From Rhizophagus sp. LPA8_4_AMF (lineage: Eukaryota > Glomeromycota > Glomeromycetes > Glomerales > Glomeraceae): 51,131 nt of DNA. The stretch covers positions 1 to 51,131 of the forward strand of contig JADRCO010000129.1 in assembly GCA_021464525.1 (NCBI GenBank). The letters run 5' to 3'. A program made the position numbers and the translations under genes. This document shows positions 44,945-51,131 of this stretch, piece after piece. Below the pieces are notes generated by a model, which did no database searches, was not told the DNA's origin, and worked only from the letters and a program-made list of their open reading frames with translations. Numbering within the stretch: the stretch's first letter is position 1; each line of letters opens with the position of its first letter.

Positions 44945-46123
44945 TTACACGTCGGACGTCTTGACAGCATGTTTATAGAAATCCATGTGAACATAATATT
45001 TAGCAAGCAGGTTTTCTAATTCAACTTGATCGTCGAGATTCCTTGTTTCGGTGACAATATCAACTTTATTTTGTTTAACACTTCTATCATCTTTCATTTT
45101 CCTTAATTCCTTAAGGAGTTTCGTTTTATCCTGTTCTATGAATACAAAGCGTGAGACAAATCCGAATGGGTCCATCCTGCTACGACCGAAAAGAAAGACA
45201 ACAATTCCCCAGATACTAAGGTAACCACCGATGCTACTAAAAAGTTCAACTAGTGTAAGGGATGGCCTTAAAATCAATGTCGTGACATGTGCTGGTGCGT
45301 TGATTATGATTCCAACTATATCCTTAAAGATAGTGGGAACATCACCCTTAAAGGACATTTGAAAACTTCGATATATAGTTCCATTTAAAACTTGAATCCG
45401 AGTTTCTGTATATTTATAATTTGTACTCCCGGCTTGTAATGTTAAAGATTCAACATCACTGAATTTTTTCCCTTGGGGAATGAAGTGTATCCAGTCCACG
45501 TTGTTGTCACCCATATAAATTACAACATCAGAAGAATTAAAAAATAGGACATGAACTCCTCCAGCAAAACCCTTCTTCTTCAAGAACGATGGGAACAATG
45601 TTCCATTAAAAAATTTACAATCACTATTATCTCCTGGAATATCCTGAAAAACTTTTGACTCAATTAAATCAACAAGTGGTTTTTTAGTATCAGTCATATA
45701 ATTGTGAGTACTTTCATAATATTTTGCAAATGTAACTTTGAAACTAGTGTCATTGCTGAAGTTTGGGCAAAAAAGCATAGATGGAAATGAATCATTTTCT
45801 TCCAAATTAATAGATAACTTTGGAGGATAATGAAACATTTTATAGACATTGAAATAAATTACTCCTACCAATCCAGCAGTAAGGAACAAGAAAATGATTA
45901 TCCTAAGTATTCTTGTGGGGACGCTTCGAGTGTTATCAGCAATGAAATAATCCATAACTTGTTGGCGGAGGTGAGGAAACTGAATGATCCGTACAATGAA
46001 TGTAATAATTATAATTGATACAAAAATTATGATCACCGCTATTGCAAAGATGCCGGTTTTACCATTGAAAGTCTCATACCAATTATGATTATCATATTGA
46101 CTAGAATCGGGAGAGCCCACCAT
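44945..46123 (-). CDS. Membrane protein resembling DEG/ENaC/ASIC channels
   Basis: A single-exon frame of 392 residues. Hydrophobic segments lie at about 24-48, 72-96 and 290-312. Between the second and third is a 190-residue region with five Asn-glycosylation sequons (121, 124, 173, 196, 247), so it probably faces the lumen or outside. Directly after the second segment stands SFPSMLFCPN (112-121), and the last segment is preceded by LVELFSSIGGYLSIWG (291-306). This recalls the post-TM1 FPAVTICN motif and pre-TM2 GGxxGLFxG motif of degenerin/epithelial Na+ channels, with an extracellular domain between. An extra N-terminal membrane segment, a short ectodomain and only two visible cysteines there (119, 169) differ from animal members. 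The C-terminus (330-392) is charged and probably cytosolic. Channel activity is inferred. AATAAA overlaps the stop codon. Confidence 0.85.
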   Translation of the reverse strand: MVGSPDSSQYDNHNWYETFNGKTGIFAIAVIIIFVSIIIITFIVRIIQFPHLRQQVMDYFIADNTRSVPTRILRIIIFLFLTAGLVGVIYFNVYKMFHYPPKLSINLEENDSFPSMLFCPNFSNDTSFKVTFAKYYESTHNYMTDTKKPLVDLIESKVFQDIPGDNSDCKFFNGTLFPSFLKKKGFAGGVHVLFFNSSDVVIYMGDNNVDWIHFIPQGKKFSDVESLTLQAGSTNYKYTETRIQVLNGTIYRSFQMSFKGDVPTIFKDIVGIIINAPAHVTTLILRPSLTLVELFSSIGGYLSIWGIVVFLFGRSRMDPFGFVSRFVFIEQDKTKLLKELRKMKDDRSVKQNKVDIVTETRNLDDQVELENLLAKYYVHMDFYKHAVKTSDV

Positions 46124-46380
46124 ATTTTTTTAACTAGAGTTTACGACTTTTAGTATAGTTTTGAATTTTTTTTTTTAAAAAAAAGAATAGGAAAATATAT
46201 ACTTTTTTTCTTTTTAATATAATGCTACCTCGTGTATATGATTTTTTTTTTTTAGTTTTAAGGGCTTATTTTATAAGGAATTCAAAATCCACAAATCTAA
46301 ATTGATTCTGTATTCTACTAATTGTTTCTGACACACATTGTGTTTTGATACATAATGAGTACAGTGATACAAACAAATTC
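46124..46380. other. Upstream region of the channel-like gene
   Basis: A+T-rich, with runs of A/T and GCATTATATTAAAAAG on the minus strand about 100 bp before the start, a weak TATA candidate. No other signal is seen. Confidence 0.3.
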
Positions 46381-46386
46381 ATGATA

Positions 46387-46530
46387 AAAATGTTTGTACT
46401 AATAATAGCAGATAATATCTAAATTGATTTGACGCCACAATGTGCATGTCGTTCCTTACTAGCTGTATGATGATCATATCCTAAAATGTTTGTACTAATA
46501 ATAGATAATATCTTGGTGAAAGACTCCACC
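46387..46530. repeat. Short tandem duplication, 96-bp offset
   Basis: AAAATGTTTGTACTAATAATAG begins at 46387 and again at 46483. Each copy is followed by ATAATATCT and by a CCAC(C/A)ATG...TGTCG stretch. Confidence 0.65.
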
Positions 46531-48000
46531 ATGCAATGTCGATCATTTTTTTGTGCATTGTTTTATATTCTTTAATTGTTCTTATTTATTTATGAAACGC
46601 GGAAAATACACGGAAGAAGAAAAGAATCACACAGTAAGGTTATGTACAAGAAAATCTATTATTTAACCTATTCTAAATAATACAATAATTTGAGACGTAC
46701 AATATGTCTCGTACAAGATTTGGAGATGAATTCCGAACTAAAGATAATTACAGTTAGATTATTGTAAATTTTGTGTTCCATAAACAAACTAAAGGAGCGA
46801 GTTAAATCAGGAGTACATTATGTACACTATCCCAAACTCGCCTGCGTGAAAATTGGATTACGAAATAATGTTTTTTGCTGCAAAGAAAAAAACACAAGAA
46901 AACTTTATTTGAACTACATACAGTTTAAGTAGATAACTACGGTAAACTTGTTGACAACTGGTAACATATATAGTTAATACATTATTCGAAAATAGGACTA
47001 TCAACTACACTAATAAAAATAGCAAGGCTTTTAGTGAATATAGCATATGTCACTCAATCACAATGATAAATGACTAGTGAAATTTTATAAGTAAAATGGA
47101 ATTTACGTACTGTGCAATGCGTTATTCTGTAAAATGATATCTCACTATCTCAAATGTACATGTGAAACTAAAATATTTTTTTCTTCCTTCCTACAAAAAA
47201 TAAGACATATAGAAGTCTCACTCAGTCACGTACTTGGTTGATATAACGTCATCATGCCCTTGTGTTTTGGTTCAACGATGGTTCATAAATTTGTTATTGA
47301 TTTTGCAATCCATATGACATAGCCATGTACTATTGGTTGGCTACAATGTAGAATAAATTGGGAAGAAAATTATTTTTATTGTCTTACTGCTAAGCAAATT
47401 TATATATGTAAATGATGACGTTCTATATAATAATGTATGTTAATGTTAACTTATTGAGCCGGATATCGTATTTTTTAACCATTTTAGTAGAAAATAGTTT
47501 TATATAACCTATGATGCTATGAAAAACCTTATTATTCTTTTCTGTTTAAATTCGGGATTAGACTAGTACAAAAAGTGACAGAGTACGCACTCATGTGAAA
47601 CATATTCATATCATTATCCCGATCATTTATGTATTGTCTATTTGCGATCCGCAGATAAATTCATCAGATCGAAAGTTATAATTTTTTTTCTCCTGATTCC
47701 TTTTTTACAAAAAAAATTTTCAACCTTCTTTAAATCAGGAGCGATACTCTTTCAGGAATGTCAATAAGTATATTTGGCATCATTTATTTATTGATTTCTT
47801 TTTTAAAGAACTCTTGAATTTGAAAATATGTTCTGGAATATCAAAAAAAAACATTTTTTGGGTCAACTTTTTTAGGAAAATTTTTTTTTGCGTGTAGGAC
47901 TTGTAGGACTTGAAGGATACGACTAGATACGTCATATACAGTTATTTTACCTCTACAACAATAAATTGCTAGTTCAATATTATTTTCTGGCTTTATTTTA
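46530..48000. other. No supported gene
   Basis: A+T-rich DNA. An inverted pair built on GAGTACATTATGTACAC lies near 46810-46830. No coding frame is seen. Confidence 0.4.
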
Positions 48001-49320
48001 TCTTCGCTTCAAAGTCAAGGTCATCATCTTTTAAAAAATTTTTTCCTGGCCATGATTTATTACTTGGCACATGTCTGTAATCAATTTTATTCTCGGCGGT
48101 TTCTTCATATCCAAATAATATAAATTTTAATAAATAATCACAATCAGCAAATCAACCTCTCATACTTCATGAGTGTTAATAGTTTTATTTCTAAAAAGAA
48201 AATAATAAATTTTATTTAAATTCTTTTTATTTAACTTACTTTATAATAATCTGCATCGCTTTTACTTTTATAGCGCTTTCTTATATGTTCTAATGCTCTG
48301 CAAGCGTGTCTCACTGCGTGAAATTTTTTAATATATTTTCCTTGAATCACTTTTTCCCGTATTTTTATCTTTTTACATTTATTTATTATACTTTGTTTTC
48401 TCATTTCGTCTATATCTTGGTTTTCATTAATATCTTTTAACTCTTGTTCTATATCATCTATTTCACCTTCCTCCATTATTTTTATATTCTCTATATTATC
48501 TTTTCTTTCATACCAATAAACCTTTAAATAAAATTCATTTATTTTACTATTTGACCCATCATTTGACCTTTATTCAAACTTTTCAATTATTAATCTCTTT
48601 CCTGTTTTACCGGAATACGATTTGACCATATATATTCAGGAAATGCTTCTCCTTTGTTAGAAAGGCATCTTTTTTTTTACTACTATATTTTATTTGATGC
48701 CAAATTTGAACGGTTGATCTACCAACAATAAACTGTAAACTTTCTGTTTCTTTTTCGTTTTGATCATGATGATAAAGATAATAAGAAGTTCTTTCACAAC
48801 CACCTGGTAACCATGGTTATCTATCATTAACTATTTGCTTGAAATTTATATTTCATCGTAATATATAGTATGATTTTTATCCTCTTTTCCATTTACTTTT
48901 CCAAAAACTTTAAGTTTATATTTGGACTTGACTTTTCCTCTTCGGCTTTTTCTTTAATTCATTTTCAACTTTTTTAAGGACTGATGAAACTTCCCATCAT
49001 TATCAATTTGCAAAATATTTCCTGAAGTTATGGCTAAACGAGTGTAAATATCCTCTATTATTAGTTTGAAAATCGTCTAACTCCGTTAATTCATATTCGC
49101 CGGTATCATACAGATCCCAAATTATAAACTACTGCACTTTTTTGACTTCTTTATCTTTGTCACTTTCTTGTTCTTTGCCTTATTCCAGATCTTTGCCCTT
49201 TTTTAGTCCTTCTTTTTGATCTTCACTTTCTTTTAGACCTTCGCCTTTTTGACCTTCGCCTATTATAATAATTTTTCATCACTATCGAATAAATTCCAAC
49301 AAATAAATTCTTTCTATTTC
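48000..49320 (-). pseudogene. Broken gene of unknown family with a repeated FIxW(N/D)L(F/Y)D motif
   Basis: Most of this interval has minus-strand coding composition but changes frame repeatedly. From 5' to 3' it shows EFICWNLFDSDEKLL, a Lys/Glu/Gly-rich linker, FIIWDLYDTGEYELTELDD (a second version of the first motif), NGKEDKNHTIYYDE, VGRSTVQIWHQIKY, EAFPEYIWSNRIPV, an open 81-codon stretch at 48231-48476 (Glu/Lys rich), and finally FLKDDDLDFEAKIK before a TAA near 48000. A GTAAGT just after codon 79 of that stretch and a TTTTTAG about 50 bp later may be an intron. No domain is recognised. A MITE lies across its 5' side at 49321. It is probably a decayed member of a lineage-specific family. 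Confidence 0.45.
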
Positions 49321-49489
49321 TTTATCGCCGTTTTCAAAATAGTGTAGTAGGAGCATATATTCACGTGAAAAAGATTACCAGTAATCATATTGGTAATCAC
49401 CTGGTAATCACGGTAATCATATAGTAATCTGGTAATCTTTTTTTTTATTCAAATTTTGCCTACTACATTATTTTGAAAACGGCGATAAA
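49321..49489. mobile_element. 169-bp MITE with internal GGTAATC array
   Basis: The ends are a 31-bp inverted repeat with one mismatch, TTTATCGCCGTTTTCAAAAT at the left (49321-49351) and its complement at 49459-49489. Between them about seven GTAATC/GATTAC words occur in both orientations, plus a TCACGTGA palindrome at 49361-49368. TAAATTCTTT stands on both sides (49303 and 49486), a possible but offset target duplication. A solitary end is at 40775. No coding capacity. Confidence 0.7.
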
Positions 49490-50130
49490 TTCTTTTGATG
49501 CGATTTGCAAGCCATTTTCTATATGAAATAACCTGTGAAATTACACGGCAATCGAAAATTGGGATTAATAACTTATAACATAACAACTTACTTAACAATA
49601 TTAAGATGAGTAAAACAAAGTAGTACAAAATAGAAAATGTAAATAAAGCCGCCTAATGAAAACTTCACTCTGGTGGGAAAGAAAGGAGAAAGAAAACTAA
49701 AGCAATGATGAATGACACAATCAAATTAGCACGCACCAGAAAAAACATTTTAAGAAAAAAAAAACCGTAATAAAATATTTTAGTTTTTCTAAATTGTTGA
49801 CTGATCACATTGATCACGTGAGAACTCGGTATTTTGGACCCCGAAGGGCGAATACTTTAAGGTATTGGAATGTTTCACACTATTCTAAATTATTTTAATT
49901 TTTGAATGATGTAGAATTGGGTAACTACTTTAAAGGCGTTAGCGATAACAAATAAAAGAATTAAAATGAAAATTAAATTTAAAAGAAAGTGGTCCAGCTT
50001 CTAGACGGTCACTACTGCAGGGCGCCTGGGAGAAGGACAACGCTTCTTACTAGTAGTTGTGTAATGGTCGTGGCAAGAAGAATTCATTGTAGTCAATGGT
50101 TTGTTCGGTCTGGATTCTAAAGCCTTTATG
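49490..50130. other. Intergenic, with a less A+T-rich patch
   Basis: No gene. A TCACGTGA palindrome lies at 49814-49821. The patch 49985-50060 (CAGGGCGCCTGGGAG) is unusually rich in G+C. It lies downstream of the B5 stub but shows no similarity to the family B C-terminus. Confidence 0.35.
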
Positions 50131-50135
50131 CCATT

Positions 50136-50231
50136 TTATCTCGTAGTTTTTTTGTTATTGTTGTTGCATAGTTTAATTTTTTGAACATACGGCGCTCCAC
50201 CTGTTCTTGATTCATAATTTCTTGATGACAT
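50136..50231 (-). pseudogene. Family B copy B5, N-terminal stub
   Basis: Encodes MSSRNYESRTGGAPYVQKIK followed by LCNNNNKKTTR and a TAA, 31 residues. It matches the first 25-30 residues of B1 and B3 and the NNN-basic stretch of B2. No CPxC, KIEEI or FSIFNAKF block follows in any frame down to about 49980, so the gene is truncated. It could still be a short transcript. Its upstream TTTCTTTTACG resembles the AATCGTTTTACA leader of B1 and B3. Confidence 0.5.
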
Positions 50232-50239
50232 CGTAAAAG

Positions 50240-51131
50240 AAACGAACGAAATGGATGAAGTTTTTTTTGAAAAAGGATGACACGTTGGGGTGCGCGGTCA
50301 ACTAATTAAATCAAAACTATATATGGATCCATGCAAAAATTTACTATTAAGATTTTTTCAAGCAATAATACAAACTTTCATGAATTAATGATATTACCTG
50401 CTAAAAAATCTGAAATCTTAAAACTTTGATAACTTTGAATTTAACTAACATTCAGAAAATATAAAAATTTAAATAAATATCCACTAACTTGAAGAATAAT
50501 GTAACCGTCTTGCTTTTTGAAAAATGCCAAAGAAAAAAATTTTTGGCTTATGTAGATACGTTCGCAAGTGTTATTTTATTTATTTTTGAGACACAAACGA
50601 TCTTTTTCGGAACAAACATATTGTCACATAAAAGAGTCGACAATTTAGAATACTTTTGTAGAATTTTATGGAAGTTTGAAAACGTATCGATTTAGTAAGA
50701 AAGTTATTATAACATGTAATTAATCAATAGTTTAATCAGAAAAATCTTTAATAATAAATTTTTATATGGGTCCATATATAATTTTAATTTAATTAGTCGA
50801 CCGCGCACCCTAATGACACGTCCTTTATTTTTTATTTTTAGACGTCTTTAAATAATGTAACAAAATGATCACGTGTATGAAAAAATAGAGTCACGTGATT
50901 GATGATGCTTAATGGCAATCGTAATAAAATAAAAAGGTTTTAATATATCCAAATTAATGAAACAAAATATATAATATGTTTGTAGTAAATTCGATTCGGA
51001 AAACCTATTATGCGACAAAAAAGGTTTAGTATATATTAAAATATATTGATAAAATCTATTTGGCACGATATGGTGAAAAAATTTATTTAGCACTATATGG
51101 TGATAATTGTTATTTGTCACCATTAATAATA
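50240..51131. other. No supported gene
   Basis: A+T-rich DNA. Two CACGTG motifs stand 25 bp apart at 50870-50875 and 50892-50897. GCACTATATGGTGA and GCACGATATGGTGA form a short tandem pair near 51063-51105, possibly the beginning of a repeat cut by the window end. Confidence 0.4.

Overview
The window looks like nuclear DNA of an early-diverging fungus with a very AT-rich, repeat-laden genome, most like an arbuscular mycorrhizal fungus of the Glomeromycotina (Rhizophagus type). The grounds are a fungal-type nitrite reductase split by seven introns of 80-101 bp, intergenic DNA that is mostly A and T, many short non-autonomous DNA elements, and scattered copies of small proteins I cannot place in any widely shared family. 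The species is an inference.

Two ordinary host genes stand out. At 13512-17193 (+) lies a complete assimilatory NAD(P)H-nitrite reductase of 1019 residues in eight exons: FAD and NAD(P)H binding, a Bfd-type [2Fe-2S] centre, the siroheme/[4Fe-4S] domain and a C-terminal NirD-like Rieske domain. About ten HGATAR motifs, some in inverted pairs, sit in the 330 bp upstream, as expected for nitrogen-catabolite control by an AreA/NIT2-type GATA factor. At 44945-46123 (-) lies a single-exon 392-residue membrane protein whose layout resembles the DEG/ENaC/ASIC channel fold.

The rest holds two families of small single-exon genes. Family A has five members (2854, 20658, 31777, 33354, 38322). They have an Asn/Arg-rich N-terminus and a conserved C-terminal block around FFNGTxF...FESLILPAG, and they share a core promoter (TATAAAAGCT followed by GAAATTTCC-like sequence). 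Family B has three open members (8510, 25986, 41029), one decayed copy (41463) and one N-terminal stub (50136). It carries a CPxC motif, a KIxKIEEIVD helix and a FSIFNAKFTLNNVPCELEY block. Some members of A and B begin with a similar MSSRNY stretch.

The left end (0-8 kb) holds two related TIR elements (563-1142, 1846-2364), a 320-bp direct repeat, a decayed OTU-like coding region on the minus strand, and an unusual row of about ten very short blocks bounded by splice-site sequences (6.8-7.85 kb, minus strand). The middle (17-31 kb) is mostly non-coding, with gene fragments and a minisatellite next to a possible 107-residue gene. The right end (42-51 kb) holds hairpin-like MITEs at 42.5, 44.6 and 49.4 kb and a broken gene at 48.0-49.3 kb. 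I found no rRNA, CRISPR, confident tRNA, or retrovirus-like polymerase, integrase or capsid sequence that I could recognise.
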